This document shows, piece after piece, positions 33,499 through 46,240 of a DNA stretch of 64,000 nt; positions within the stretch are counted from its first letter, which is position 1; the number at the start of each line of letters is the position of its first letter. The stretch is from NCBI GenBank assembly GCA_023014365.1, contig JAEBUN010000005.1, positions 1,178,001 through 1,242,000 of the forward strand, given 5' to 3'. The notes under the pieces are model-generated. The model did no database searches and was not told the origin of the DNA. It saw only the letters and a list, made by a program, of their open reading frames with translations. The stretch comes from Lepiota brunneoincarnata. Taxonomy: Eukaryota > Basidiomycota > Agaricomycetes > Agaricales > Agaricaceae. The position numbers and the translations under genes are program-made.

Positions 33499-34881
33499 TT
33501 ATAAAGCAGGACCTTTCGCTTGTTGCAAAATGCCGAATAAACAACCACATGTTACGTAAGCCACTCCTCCCTGACTTGTGTGGTACCCGTCTAGGTACCC
33601 GCCCAGTTCGACCACGCAGTGGGAAGTTACCGGTCTTCAGCCACCAGCCCCCTGCAATTGTACTTCTAGGCTTGAGAAGGAGATCCATGAGTTGGGAGTT
33701 ACATAGATATTACCTTGTTGGGTGTTAGCTCTGTGCACAACATGGAGGCGTGGGTACTAGTGCAGGGAAAACGCATGCAAGTCTGAGGAGAACTAACAGT
33801 TAATCTCTGATTAGACAGCCCCCTGGTGAGATCTATGCACCAGAAGATTGCGAGATGGGGTGGCGAGACATGCCACAGACTATTTGGCACGGGAACCGTC
33901 GAGGATGAATCTTTGAACCTGCACAACCTCTTCTTACTAAGGTGTGCAATAGGATAGGAATGGACACGAAAAACGAGGAGTTAGATGTCGCTAACAGACG
34001 ACTCCTTAGCTTCTACGGAGCATCCCTTCATAGTTCGCCTGTGAGTCCCCCCCCCCCCATCTACCAAAGAAGCCCATCGGCCACGTTCGACTTCTACTAT
34101 TGCACCGACTGAAGCGATGGCCCACGGCCTCAAGTCTTCAGTCTCCAGAAACTCGGCCCAGTGGGGAATTATCACAAGGGTTAGGGGTAGCACCGAGCTG
34201 ACTTACGGATTCCCAGTCCCCCGAAGCTCAAAAGCGGTGCTTTGTACTGTCTCGTGGAAAGTTAAACACGAGTGTCAAGTGCCAAGGCCATGGTACGGAG
34301 GGTATCAACCAGAGAGCCGAGTTTCAACCATCTTCCTTCGCAGCCTCGTCGCGGTCTCACTGTATATCACCATTCCAGCAGCCTTTCACAGAATGGACGT
34401 ACCTGTGTTTTGCATGGAGATTTGATATCTAATCTGCAAGGTTCATGTGCGAGTTCATGCCGATGTTTGCCCACACACACGCCACAGGATCCGTATTCAA
34501 AATATTCAATGATTCAGTGAATCACAAGCCGGTTGCTGTTTGTCTCTGCCGAGCTCCCCTAACGATTGGTGCCTGATTCTACATGTCAAAAATATCGTAT
34601 TGCAATCGACTGTAACAATCTGTATGAAGCAGCGGTAAAGGATAGATACAGCGTAAAACTTGTGGTCGCATCCGAGCCTGCGGTCCTGAAGAGTGTTCGG
34701 CCCCAATTTGTCGCCAGCTGCGGCCGTCGTCCTCGAAGCCTTAGATTGAGCATATGTGCTAGTTTGGGGTTACCAGGGGCAAGTCGGGTAAGTCGATGTT
34801 CAGTGGGAGCTGTATACACAGCTGAAGTATAATAATAATAATAATATAGTAACAATGTTTTACAGTGCATCCAGGAGGTAT
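33499..34881. other. Long intergenic region without a recognised gene
   Basis: A stretch of 1.38 kb between two minus-strand genes. Short open frames exist on both strands (e.g. 33981-34193 minus, 34117-34425 plus). None resembles a known protein or shows a convincing splice pattern. It contains a C run at 34048-34056 and an AT-rich triplet repeat near 34830. It holds the STE23 promoter at its left end. Confidence 0.45.
34829..34847. repeat. Short (TAA)n microsatellite
   Basis: About six copies of the ATA/TAA triplet in the 3' flank of the downstream-coded membrane protein gene. It is a simple repeat without further structure. Confidence 0.8.
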
Positions 34882-37800
34882 TCATATAGCCAGCTTGCAG
34901 AGGATTCGCCACACTTTTTCTAGTGATGCAGTGTATTTAGCCAATCCCCTTCGTCCAGCTGTAGATCCAAAGCCAGGTAAGGATATGAATCTGAGAAAGT
35001 CTTGGAGAGGCGCGAGGCTCAGTTTCTCCCATACCAAGTGGAATACATTCCCAGAGAGCGAGTCTTGTGGCGAGGCTATGGTTGTCGAGGCTGGGGTCGT
35101 TCTAAATGCTATGGATGATTGCGGAGATGTCGAGGATGGTATGGGCGGGGTCGAGGCTTCTTGCCGTGTAAGGGATGGGGACTGATGGAGGGAACCGAAT
35201 TGCAGAGGATCATGTGGCGAGTCAGCGATCACCGTATGGATGAATGTGGCAGTAACAGTGACTGGATCTATGTACTCGGTCGCAGGGGTGCTGAGATAGG
35301 GTTCATTTCCTTTGAGGTGATTTTGTACTTGCAGCACCTCTCGGCTCATGCGTTGGAATAGTACAGCGAATGCAAGGACACAACAAAACAGCGATACGGT
35401 TGTCATCCACAACCACGGAGAGAAGCTTGCCGACTTCGCTGGCCTCAGGTCGAGGGTAAGCTGTGGGGAGAAGAGCTCCTCCTGAGAGAAGTGGAGCATC
35501 CTGCAGCTGCCGCGCCTCCGATGTTGATGCACGAAGTTTGAGTTCTCTGGAAAGCATCTGAATCCTAGAAAGCCATACACATCATTGGGTCGCACCGAAG
35601 GATTCAAGCGTTCGGGTTTGACTCACCTGCCAGATCTTCGAGTTTGACTTCAAGCCTTCCTACAGGCAGGGTAAATGTTGGAAGTAATATATCCAAACGT
35701 CCCCGAGTGTTCCAGCTCAAAAACCAAGATAAGTTGAGAACCTGGGTTTTCACAATATAATCGATGACGACGTTTTCTCCACTGGAAGGGCCGATATAAA
35801 CTTTCACCCAATTCGTCCATTCTTTGCTGTCGATCACCTCGAATGGGGCACTGTGACGGGCTTCGCTATTAGCTCGATGTTGTCCGATATTGGTGGTTTC
35901 ACACCGGACGGGTACACCATCAACACTTGCACCTGCAATATGGACATTTGGGGAGTGTGTTTCACCGCCTTCAAGTAATAGTGTACGTGAGGAACTCGGG
36001 CCGACTCGGGCTAACCCAAATTCCAACCAATCTGTCTCAGTGTTGACAGGTGCATTCAGGTGCACTCTGACAGCATAGGCATCGGGTAATGGACGATGGC
36101 AAGAGAGGAGCGGTGTCACAGTTGCCATGACTGAAGGGATTATAAGAGGGCCATCCCGTATTTGGCGGTTCGTATTCAGTAGTCGGGAGGTGTTGTACGG
36201 TATGCGCAGTTTTGAGGCGTCGTTCAGGGTTTGAGGGCGACCAGGGAATCTGGTCTCATGCGGACTGCTAATGAGCTTGAGCGCGATCCTGCCGCCATCT
36301 TCTCCGCACCGGGTGGAACCGCCTTTTTGGAGAACTGTCTTCCGTGTTTGTGGATCTCTGTGAATATCGCCCGATGGATTGTACACTTCAACAGTCGCCG
36401 CGATTCGATCAACCTCGTTACGAACCACGATGTTCGTCGTTTCCGCGTCTGCCGCCAACACCGTGAATTTGGGTAAAGTTATTGGTTCGGTGGTTTCGAC
36501 ATGGTCCTTGAAAGGTGATGCGCGAGGATCGTGGATACCGTTAACCCGGGATAGGGAGGGACGGGGGGTTACAAGAACTGTGCCAGTTATAGTGAATGTG
36601 AATGGGGTTTTAACTGGGGGAAGGATATCGTTCATATTGAGATGCAAGGTCAAAGGGACTCGGGGGGAGAAGGCAGTGTTAGATTGAGAAAATGAAACGG
36701 AAGATAAAGTTCCAAGATTAGATGAGGCTGAAGCCGTCGGATCATTTGAACTTTCGAAGGAGTAATCGGGGACATTTTGAGAGGGTAGAGGGGCCCTGAG
36801 CAGTGATGACGTAGAAGAGGTTCTGGTTCTCCCATCTGACTGTAAGGGTTGAGGGTCCTCTGTCGACGATGATATGACGATTTGCGGGGAGGACTCCATG
36901 GAAGATGTTCGCGACGAGAGATTGAGGTCTTGGCGTCCTGTACCAGTGACATTAAAACCTGTATAACCAAGCCCACCAACGACACTCCACTCAGATGAGG
37001 AGCCTTCAACCCAGGTAACCTCAGAGTTTTTGGCTACCAAGCCCACGTCCATGCCGAGTAGTGTGGCCACCCCTGGGAACCAGATGCCTTTGCAAGATGC
37101 TTTATACTCAACGTCCATTACAATTCCCTCTGGCCCTTCATTGTTGATCCGCTGTTTGCCCCGGATTGTGCACGTCATATCGCTTTTGACGTCTTTGACA
37201 CCAACCCTCCGTCTGGTGTCACCTACAGCTCCAGTCATATCAAAGGACTTCATTGGTTTTGCCCAACGGACACGAATACGATCTGTACTGGGGAATGTAC
37301 CTTGAATTCCAAACCCGTCGGAAAACCCCGCAGTTGACGAATCGCTAGATTCGTCATCTGCGAGGTGGTTGTGGGAGTTCGAACGCGAGAGACGGGTGGA
37401 AGTGGTACGTGTCACATGCGGATCTGAGGTGAGATCCCATGTGTTGGCATCATCTTCAAGTGACGATAGCGATGCAAATGACGATGCCGTGTTTGAAGGG
37501 GAAAATATTCGAAGCTTGATGTTGTTATGGAGGCAGCGGGGGGTTGGTATTGAAAGCTATACGCGAAAAACGTATCAGATGGTGATATCGTCGAGGATGT
37601 ACAACGTGTGCAGAAAATAACTTACGAGATATGGAAAACGGGGGGGTCGCATGAGATACGGAACCCACATATCCACGGCAGCCATGAAGTGTGCATGGTT
37701 GCGCTCAGTGACTGACAGACGCCGTTTATGTCGGTTTGAATAAATTGAACGCTCTGCTTCGTTCTCACGACTAGGAAAGTGCTTAGGTAGGACGTATGCA

Positions 37801-38482
37801 ATGTGATAATCGCTGACTAGTATCTGTCCAGTGTACTGGGAGTCGACGGGAGGAATGGTTGGAGCAGCTTCAGCCTCTCGAGGCCGACTCGTTGAAGCCG
37901 TAGATGATGCAGCATTCTGGGTTGAACCGAACTGGAACGCCGGGTTGAAAGCTGTAGTTGAACGCGCTGGCAGATTCAGGGCTCGAGCTGCATTGTGCAG
38001 CAACGGCGAAACGGAAGATGAGAAGTTGTAGGGCACTGAATTGCTGTCCAGAGGATGAATCTGAGATGTTAGTATTTTGACATTTTCCTCTGGTGCGGTT
38101 GCCGTTAGACCAGGCAAGTTCACTGGTTACATGACGGTCTTACCAGGAAATAGTGCGACAGTTGATCCCGGTGTGACTAAATCAACCGGGATGGAGAGCT
38201 ATCAAGGATGCCGGTTTAGTTGGGGTGAACTTATGGTGCCCTAATACACACCTTCATGTACATCCTGATTGATGCCCCATCTTGTCCCTGCTTTGCTTTT
38301 CCTTCGATAGCAATGCGCGTCACGATGTTCATCTTCACAACCTGCCCGGCAGCTGTGATTGTTGAACAGTAGCTACTGGTCGGAGGGCTCATGGCTCGGG
38401 GAAATTTTGATCTGGAAGGCGTAGTGGTTGTGATTGAGGCTGTATATGCTGCAGAGCTTCGTGATGATGTAGAAATGGGCAT
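34882..38482 (-). CDS. Large Ser-rich protein with one membrane helix, unrecognised family
   Basis: Function unknown. The start ATG ends at 38482 (MPISTSSRSSAAYTASITTT), a Ser/Thr-rich leader. Exon joins in frame give AAGQVVKMNIVTRIAIEGKA, GASIRMYMK, LSIPVDLVTPGSTVALFPG, ENVKILTSQIHPLDSN, VDSQYTGQILVSDYHIAYVL and MAAVDMWVPYLMRPPRFPYLV. A single open stretch of about 600 residues (35604-37415) follows. It has beta-rich segments such as DRIRVRWAKPMKSFD, VPLTLHLNMNDILPPVKTPF and DWLEFGLARVG. The last exon has a TM helix (LWMTTVSLFCCVLAFAVLF) and a tail ending WRILCKLAI. I know no named domain in it. The regular beta-strand pattern hints at immunoglobulin-like or adaptor-type folds; that is only a guess. 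Codon use and intron style match its neighbours. Confidence 0.75.
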
Positions 38483-38857
38483 GGTGGGATGCGTTGGATC
38501 GCGTTCCGGGTGGCAATGAGCGCGTTGGACAATAATATGATAAATGGCGTGCGCAGCAGTGTCGTCGTCAGGGGTGCAGCGGGACTGCTACGAAGGGAAC
38601 GTTAATGGTGCTCCGCGCTGTTGAATGTGTATAAGGACGACACAAACAGCGTTGTCAACGAAAGAAGCGCGTCCAAAGCTTGACGCGTCCCGAAATGGGA
38701 CACCCCCGGTCTTGCGCACAGACCGGGCCGGGGGCCCTGATGATCGGACTATGTATGTAGGCGGAAGGACTTGTTGGCAGCCCATAGCAAGTAGTCAACA
38801 GGGAAATATGGTACAGAGAAGGGTAAGTACAAAGGCTAGAAAATAGGTTTCGAAGGA
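38483..38857. other. Intergenic between RPA1 and the large membrane protein
   Basis: A stretch of 375 bp carrying the promoter of the membrane-protein gene. An ACGCGT hexamer lies at 38683-38688. No RNA gene or open frame of note was seen. Confidence 0.45.
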
Positions 38858-41072
38858 CTACTGGGCCCAAGGAGTGCGAAGTAGTTCAAGTAGGTGGCCG
38901 GCCTCTTCGCGATAGTTGATCGGCTCAATCCGCGAGATCCCGTAGCGTACTCGTACCCGATCCTGCGGAATAATTTATCAGCGTCAACAACATTTCCAGA
39001 TTACACACAACATACATCGAATGAATCCTTTTTGGCACGGCAGGAAAAGTTGTATGTGTGGCAGTTGGCCTTGTGGATGATGGTATTATATTTGCTCATA
39101 TCTTGCATCTAGATAAACACTTAGATTATGACCAAATTGAACATGTCGAAGACACATAGACGTACTTGGATGTCGTTCAATTGATTTGCAGTCATCCCGA
39201 AAATCGTGACGCCTGCATCATTGAACCCTTGCAACCATGCCTGACCAGACCAGTCGGCAACAGCCATAGAGATGATATACCTATGTCATTGTCATGAGAC
39301 CCAGAAAAGAGAAACAGTAATGTATTGGACTTGCCGGTACTCTGGTGCTTCAGCTTTGTTGCCACACTTATCGCATACCCAGTTGTCTCCTACCATGTTC
39401 ATCTTTTTACTGCAAGTCTGGCTAGTGCAAGCGGGGTAAGCCACGTTGTCTCCTTTAATGTGCACGATAGTCGCGCGGGTCGAGAAGAAGTCGGGTTTGT
39501 CTCCCATCCCCAACTCGGACTCCTTGATTTCATTCAAGCTGCGGGCTTCTGCCCTGTTGAAACCAATTGCAGCCCCTCCACCGCTACCGCCGATAACTGT
39601 CTTTGATTGGAATGACATATCCGCACCCTGAGAGTCATACCAGCCACGCAGAGCAAAGCACTGTTCGATCGGTGGATCAATTTGCATGTGACTCGACGTC
39701 GTCATTGACAACGATACACCTGAAGCTGTGAGCGACGATATTTGTCGGAACATTGTAATCCTCACCTCCGAAATCCCCGACTTTGATACCTTTGAAAGCC
39801 ACAACGGAGCTCGGGTCGGCACTGAATGACTCCGCTTGCCTACCCCAACATGTTAACTGCACCGAACAGCCCGTCTTGTCAACCAATGTAAGTTCTCGTT
39901 TCGGGATCTGTTCGGTTATTAGAGTCAAGGTCAGTGCTAGAGGGCTGAGATCGCTTACGACTCGGTTCGTTTGCCTCGTCGTGATTTCCGCAAGGGGCCC
40001 TATCTCTTTTACAACACCAATGACGTCTAGCTGGCGTATCAGAAAAATATGAAGAACCCCAAAAAGAGCCATAGTACCACAAATGGCATCCTTGCCCAAG
40101 TTCTCTAGCTCAGAAAGAGGGACAAAATTGAATCTGTACTGAGGAAGGCCTGTGGACTCGTGGCACTAGTGGCCAATTAGTTGTGTGCCATACAAGAAAG
40201 CTAAAAGTCACCTGCCTCTTCAATTTGAGTATTCTTTTCGAGTGTCAATTCGTAGTCGTTTGATATATTGGAAAACTTTTTTTTGGCGAAATTAACCCGA
40301 GCTCTGGAAAGGTAGTAAACCTTGGTTTCCTCTAGCCTCGAGTAAAGTTCATCTGCGACGGTGTTGAAAGCAGTAGCTTTGATTTCGCCAGTGTCATCCA
40401 TAAGCGTGACGTTGAATAGCTTTCCCTCGCCACGTGAATTAGACCAAGTTTTGATTTCACTCTTGTGAGTGACTCGAGCCTTGATGGTCCAGTTGTTTTG
40501 ATATGGGCTTAGGCCTTCGATAGGAAAGATGGAAGTCGAGCGAGAGTTGCTCTTGTTGATCTGATTTGCAGAGTGCTGCTGTGGTTGCTGTTGCGGAGGA
40601 TTATTTTGAGCCATTGGTAGGGAAGTACTCGCGGCGGGTGTGTTCTCTGCATTAGGATTGGCGTTCGCTTCAATGAGCGCTTTGGGGTCACCGATCTTTT
40701 CGTTCGGGTTCCCAAGAACACGCACGTTGAGCAGAATCACCAACCTGCGGAGTAGTTAGGTGACATATATCAAGAGAAAGCGAAAAGAAAGGACCGTTTG
40801 TCTTGAACAGTATTGCATGTGGCCTTCTCGATCGCAGCTACTGTGTATCGTCTAATTTCATCACTTTCAACCAAGGAATTGCATTGCGTTGCTAACATGG
40901 CTTGGATGAAGTGAGTGCCATCCGATATAATGAGACGATAGCGGTCGCTGTTCCCAGCACCAACTTTCTTAACCGACAGGAACTGCATGACATGTTCTCT
41001 GGCGTAGGACTCTTCGTCATATTCAGAAAACTGCAGTTGCGCACAGCTGCCCGTCGTTAGTTGGAGTGACAT
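38858..41072 (-). CDS. RPA1/RFA1: Replication protein A large subunit
   Basis: The large subunit of the single-strand DNA-binding complex used in replication, repair and recombination. The start ATG ends at 41072 (MSLQLTTGSCAQLQFSEYDE). The N-terminal OB fold has RYRLIISDGTHFIQAML. A Gln/Asn/Ser linker is followed by the DBD-A start IFPIEGLSPYQNNWTIKARV. Next are GKLFNVTLMDDTGEIKATAF, FNFVPLSELENLGKDAICDV, KRELTLVDKTGCSVQLTCWG, VAFKGIKVGDFGG and MQIDPPIEQCFALRGWYD. The DBD-C zinc ribbon is PACTSQTCSKKM...NWVCDKCGNK. After further introns the gene ends DRVRVRYGISRIEPINYREE and LLRTPWAQ. Frames are intact at every join checked. An ACGCGT box lies 80 bp upstream of the start. Confidence 0.96.
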
Positions 41073-41758
41073 GTTTGAGAGCGAATGTGGAGCAATGGTG
41101 CGCGCGTCTCCGTGACAAGTCCAATAATGGCTGTAACGCATTTGTGACGGGACGCGTTTTTCGTGAGAATTATTATTATGTAAAAATGGGTATATTAGAC
41201 TCGAGTGAGATCGACAACGAGTGTTCCTAGACAGGGACCCAGTCCCCCCAAGTCCCCAAGGCGCTTGGTGGTGCCAATTCCTTTCGTGCGGCCGGCGGAG
41301 ACCGTCATTAAATTATTTCTTGAACCTCAACCTGTCTCGCCTTTGAGCACTTGTACCTTTCCGTGCGTGCAGCCCAAAAACGTGCTCGCCCTGAACGACA
41401 CATGTCTGGCAATTCTCCTTCCGGTACATACATAATCTATATGATCGAGTTGACTTGCTTGACAACTCATTCGTCTCCGTTTTGCGTTGTCTTGTCAGAA
41501 TGGAATTCATGACTGCCAGATACGAATTTATATTCATTCCAACACCACTGCATACAATATTTGACTACAAATATGGTTATAGTTACCGCGAATGGAATAT
41601 ATAAAAAACAAACAAACAACAGGTTTGAGGGAGTAATGTTATGCCTATTAAACCTAACCATATGTTGCAAAGGTATTATGGAAATTAATAAGATGAGATC
41701 GAGGGGCATCGACTATGGGTACCTGGGCGCCAGTTCGAAGCGTTTCAGACAGACCTAT
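41073..41758. other. Intergenic, RPA1 promoter
   Basis: A stretch of 686 bp between RPA1 and the indoleamine dioxygenase, both on the minus strand. The part next to RPA1 has a cell-cycle-type box; 41540-41700 is AT-rich. No gene-like frame was found. Confidence 0.5.
41152..41157. promoter_or_regulatory. ACGCGT (MCB-like) box upstream of RPA1
   Basis: A perfect MluI cell-cycle box 80 bp before the RPA1 start codon. In budding yeast MBF acts on S-phase genes through this box. A hexamer of this kind occurs by chance about once per 4 kb, so position is the main support. Confidence 0.35.
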
Positions 41759-43251
41759 TCAGACCCTTCCTGGAAGCGCAGTCTGCTTGGTCGCATCACG
41801 CCCATGCTTCAGAAGGACAGTGAGCCTGTTTCCACCTGTACCGAGGGCATTTTCCTCCGCGGGGACGCCATTCTTCTGAAGTTTTGCCCACATACTGGCG
41901 ACAGGACAACCAGTAGCGGATCGAGAGTGAGCCATGGTGACAATATAACGACAAGCGATCTTGATATGTTCGGTTCGAAGCTTTTGCAATGCCGCGATAG
42001 CTGCATTGAAGGGATCACGAAGAATGGACTCCTCCTTCGCCAACTCGCGAATGGAACGGGAGGAGGATGAGAGGTAGGCGAGGTACTCTCGATGCTTTCC
42101 GGGCATGTATTCGCGCATCTTCTCCATAAACTGGGTCTGGCGATCCTTGGTTTCGGTCGAAACGGTTGAAACTGTTTGACCTCTATTTTGGACCATCTTG
42201 TGGTCGACATCGAGGAAAATGTCGAGGGCATGCATGATACTGCTCTGGCCAGCAGAAGGTCCGCTTCGCAGCAAGCTATCGTCGTTGTCCACACCCTCGT
42301 ACTTCCACTTGGGCCCATCGCTCCCACTCCCGCTAAACCAAGGACGAATTTGCCAGTAAAATACATGAGGGTCACATGTCGGGCGGACGGACTGGATGAC
42401 TTCGTTAATATCACCAACGATTCCTGAGAGACGTGTGAGATCCCGTGCAACCTTGCCAACTGCGGCGTAGTCGCCGGCATTTGGAGGAAGACGGTTATAC
42501 TCTTCGAAAATGAGTAGCATCTCGACGCCGCACAACTCAGCCCTCGCGGATGCGAGATAAAAATTGGCTTCGTCCTCGGTTCCGGAAAACAGGTTGACAA
42601 AACGGATGTTGTGCATAGATAAGGGCTCGTCGGGATTGATGAGCTCGTAATTCCATAGAACGGTGTCGGCAAATGTGAGAACGGGGGCTATCTGGAGAAC
42701 TTTCGACACTTGCACCAATGGCACGGAAATTGATCGAGGGACCACCAAGACGTCTTGTGGGGTTGGGTCCAGGGGGATGGAGTGAACATAGAGATGAACG
42801 AGCCATGACAAGACGTAGTGTGCACGCTGTAGCAGACGCAAGTCGGACCCAAGTTCGTGCAAGGAAAGCAATGGCCACTGTGGAAGTGCTGTTAGAGAGT
42901 GCAGCCGAAAGAAGGTGCGTAATTCCTTACCGAGGCAACATCTTCCCGCCATCTTCTGCTATATTCACGCTTTTCTTGAGCTTCCTCTGACTCGGATTGG
43001 CCAAGGCTCAGACGTCCAACGCCAGCAGCCAGACCTTTCTCCCAACGGTCGAAGGTTTGGGGTAACCGGGAAAGGGGGGCAGGGGGGAAAAAGCCAGTAT
43101 GAGGGTTAATATCGAAATCCCTGAGTGAGCGACGATCGAGAATCGCGCGGCGAGGAGCTGAACGGAAGTAGGAATTGTACAAGGAGAGGATGAGGCTGAA
43201 GAGGGTGCCCAAGGCGTGCGGTGGGGAGAGAAGAAGCTGAAGGAGAACCAT
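41759..43251 (-). CDS. IDO: Indoleamine 2,3-dioxygenase
   Basis: A heme enzyme that opens the indole ring of tryptophan to give N-formylkynurenine, the first step of the kynurenine route to NAD. The start ATG ends at 43251. The N-terminal exon (MVLLQLLLSPPHALGTLF) is hydrophobic and somewhat longer than usual. It then gives RSLRDFDINPHTGFFPPAPL and LPQTFDRWEKGLAAGVG. One intron leads to WPLLSLHELGSDLRLLQRAH, VPLVQVSKVLQIAPVLTFAD and FVNLFSGTEDEANFYLASA. Conserved later blocks are VFYWQIRPWFSGS, SAGQSSIMHALDIFLDVDH, MREYMPGKHREYLAYL and IKIACRYIVTMAHSRS. The family end-block is GTGGNRLTVLLKHGRDAT. Frame is intact with a single intron. The hydrophobic start might act as a membrane or targeting segment. 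Confidence 0.94.
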
Positions 43252-44372
43252 TTGCGAGTGAGAGAAGAGAGAAGGGGGGGTTGTGTGCCTCTAGAAGTGC
43301 GAAGCGCAGAGAGTTGGAATATTGAGTGTTGCGGGCCTAGCTGTTGGCCTTTATATGAAATGGGGCCACGCCACTGATCAGCATTGTCATAGAGTATATG
43401 AGCACGCTACATCTCTTCAAGGGGGTTGGTGGTTCGGGTACAAGATGAACTGGGTTGATGGATGCTGTCCAGGTCCGCTCCCGCCCGGAGGTCGACCCGC
43501 GCAAGCCATATGTATTGTGATGAGCCGCAAACCGCTAGGGTCAGAGGTCAATATATGAATAGTTCTCGATCATCGTTGCGCAAAGGAGGAGTGATTGAAA
43601 TATGTATACAGATCCGGATCGCAAGATATATGCTTATATAATGCATCTGTATTTTATTCCACAAAAGCACCAGCAGCCGCCCAGATCCTGCTGCATCGCC
43701 GTTGGGATTCGTTTGACCGATGCCGTTTCTCAAACATAATCAATCCAATCATCATTAGTAGTTAGCTCTCCCCGTTGTGCTTTTCCTTTAAAACAAGGCT
43801 GTACGTGACCTGACAACGGACCCCAACTTGACCGAGCCGCAAGTACGTATTCCTTCCTACCTTCACCAAATTTTTTTTTACGTTTCCAGGGTCGCCACCC
43901 CTTTAGCCGCCCCAAACGAGTTTCCCTCATTTACTTGGACATCCGTCATGGACCATGATCAATAAATACTTGGTTTTCTGAATTCAGGAACAGCCCATCA
44001 TACACATACCCACTGAACATGAAACACGGCTTCTCAGAATGGAATTATCGGCCATGCAGGATACCTACCTACCTTTGACTCCCTTTGCTGTGTCTACCTC
44101 AGTTGCTATATGCCATTTGAGACCCCAAGCGACCAAGGTCTAGAGCCGCGACAAGGGCACCCAACAAAGTCCGTACCGTACGCCTGTGTACGACCATTCG
44201 GGGAACGATACCCTTTCCTGCCCGACATGACATCTGGTCACATTGGGGCACTGTATCCCCTCGAAATGGCATGGGCACCCGCGGAATGACACACATAATT
44301 TGTCGCTCATGATGATAAGTAACAAACATATTGATTAAGATGAAATGGGTATAACAAAACCACTCTCACGAG
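43252..44372. other. Long intergenic region without a recognised gene
   Basis: A stretch of 1.12 kb between the indoleamine dioxygenase start and the hydroxyisobutyryl-CoA hydrolase stop. Short open frames exist but none looks like a protein. It contains small direct repeats of TACC near 44065-44075 and a T run at 43870-43877. No tRNA or snRNA signature was seen. Confidence 0.45.
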
Positions 44373-46240
44373 TTACGGAGGTGTTGGCTGGTGCTTCCAT
44401 TTCAGCCACACCAGATTGCCATCAGCATTATCCTCCACTTCACACTTCCGCTCCGCAACCTCCATTACCTTTTCCTTGACACCCAACTTGCCTGATCGCG
44501 AATTTTCGAATCTTCTTACGAGTTCATCCAGGCGCAGGCTCGTAACTCCGCCCGATTCGTGGGAACCAATAACCGCCCTACCAATTTCCTCCTCCGTAGG
44601 TAAGGCATACCGGGACGGCTCAAGAACAGCACCCTCAAGTGGGGGTTTCGGAACCGCCAATTCAGGTGCCGACGTCAGATAAGGTGAAGCCGGGTCAAAA
44701 AAGCGGTTGACGAGCTCATCGGTAACCCCAGTCAAACTACCCGGTACCCATTCCGGCTTATCCTTCCTCTTTTCCTTAATGACCGCGTTCACACCTGTGA
44801 TGAAATCGGGGGTTGCCTCGTTCTGGAATATCGGGACTCAGTTCACACAAAACTTGATGCCAGGGGTTCGGACCTACGCAAAAAGCCGTCGCTATTTTCA
44901 GTTCCATGTTGAGCGCTTGTAACAGTGTCATCTTCTTCCCTTTTCTGATGGCTTTGAGAGCAACCTTGAGACTTGTGGGACTTCGCATATCCAACATTTC
45001 TAATGTGGCTTTCGCAAATTTTCGAATCGAAGGGTCCTTGTGCTCGGTGAATGTTTGGAGGTCCTTCACGATACCTTCAACACTATTGTGTCGGAAAGCA
45101 TAATCTAAAGCAACCCGAATGGAACCAGTGAATGGCGTAGGCGGATCTTCGGGCTGGCGCTCCGAAGATAGTTCCTCAATTGTAAGATCAATTATGGTTG
45201 GATGAGGTTTCTCGAGCGCTGATAACCGATCAATAAGCGTTGGAACCCTCCTTGATGGGACAAAGTGTGTTGCGCAGCCAAGTTCACTGCAGGCAAGAGG
45301 TATCATTTTGTCTCCTGATATGGAGCAAAGCCAGAATACTTACAACACCGCACGCCCTTGCAGAGAGTCAGAGGTCAATGCGAGATAAGTCCCCAACTCG
45401 CCATCTAAACGCGAGAGGAAATAGCTTGCGCCCACATCGGGACAGTAACCGATTTTTGTTTCAGGCATGGCGAAGACGGTCTTTTCCGTTGCAATCCTAA
45501 ACGGGGCATTCGCTGCCAGTCCTACGCCTCCACCCACTGTCCGAGTCGGAAGTCATTTCCAAGTCATAATCCAAATATACTCACTTGTTATTCCATCCAT
45601 TACAACGACATACGGCTTTTTCAACGCCGCCAAGATATAATCCATTTCAAACCTCGGACCACGGTTAGTGAAACCGTGGAGAGGGAAGTGAGGATGGAAC
45701 TCACTCGCGTTTGAAAAAATCGATAGCTTTTGCCCTGCTCTCTGGATTGGACGCATTTTGTACCACACCTAGGAGGAAAAAGATTTGTTAGACACAATGG
45801 CCGTTTGAGTAAGGTACCAAACTGACTTGCGACATCACCTCCACAACAGAAAGCTCGTCCTGCTCCAGTCCCAACTATCGTACCGCATAAGTCGGAAGCG
45901 CTCCATTCCTAGTGTTTCAAATCAGCACCGCGATGGAGGGAAATGACTAGCCTCGGGATACCTCAATCTTTGGCCGAAGCAGTGTAAGCATTGGTTCGTC
46001 GAGCGCATTGAGCTTGCTGGGACGGTTCAACTTGAATGTCCTGAGTCCCTGGTTTGACTCAAATACAATGGTGGGCTTCGCGGAGGAATAGCTGTGGGCA
46101 TTAAAAAAGATCGCCGTGGGCCGTGTAAAACTCACTTCCGAAGCGGTGGTAGACATCATATGCTGGGCAATAACTTGTGTCCTCTGTGCCGCACGAAGAC
46201 CACCTCGAGACATGCCCCTCAAGAATGTGGTCGTAAGCAT
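44373..46240 (-). CDS. HIBCH/EHD3: 3-hydroxyisobutyryl-CoA hydrolase, mitochondrial (enoyl-CoA hydratase fold)
   Basis: Hydrolyses 3-hydroxyisobutyryl-CoA in valine breakdown. The start ATG ends at 46240. The leader [20 protein letters not shown] is basic and acid-free, a mitochondrial presequence. After an intron come [19 protein letters not shown] and [14 protein letters not shown]. Further exons give [34 protein letters not shown] and [32 protein letters not shown] holds the catalytic Glu/Asp region. The C-terminal half has [18 protein letters not shown] and [16 protein letters not shown]. The next exon resumes [19 protein letters not shown] after an intron. It ends [14 protein letters not shown]. 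All joins keep frame. It is head-to-head with TBCE. Confidence 0.94.

Noticed and set aside
33699..34520. Several open frames of 60-100 codons on both strands between STE23 and the large membrane protein gene
   Set aside because: No starts, splice patterns or residue blocks that look like proteins; frames of this length arise by chance at this base composition.
41561..42070. Plus-strand open frame of about 170 codons
   Set aside because: Mostly antisense to the indoleamine 2,3-dioxygenase exon, whose conserved blocks read on the minus strand.
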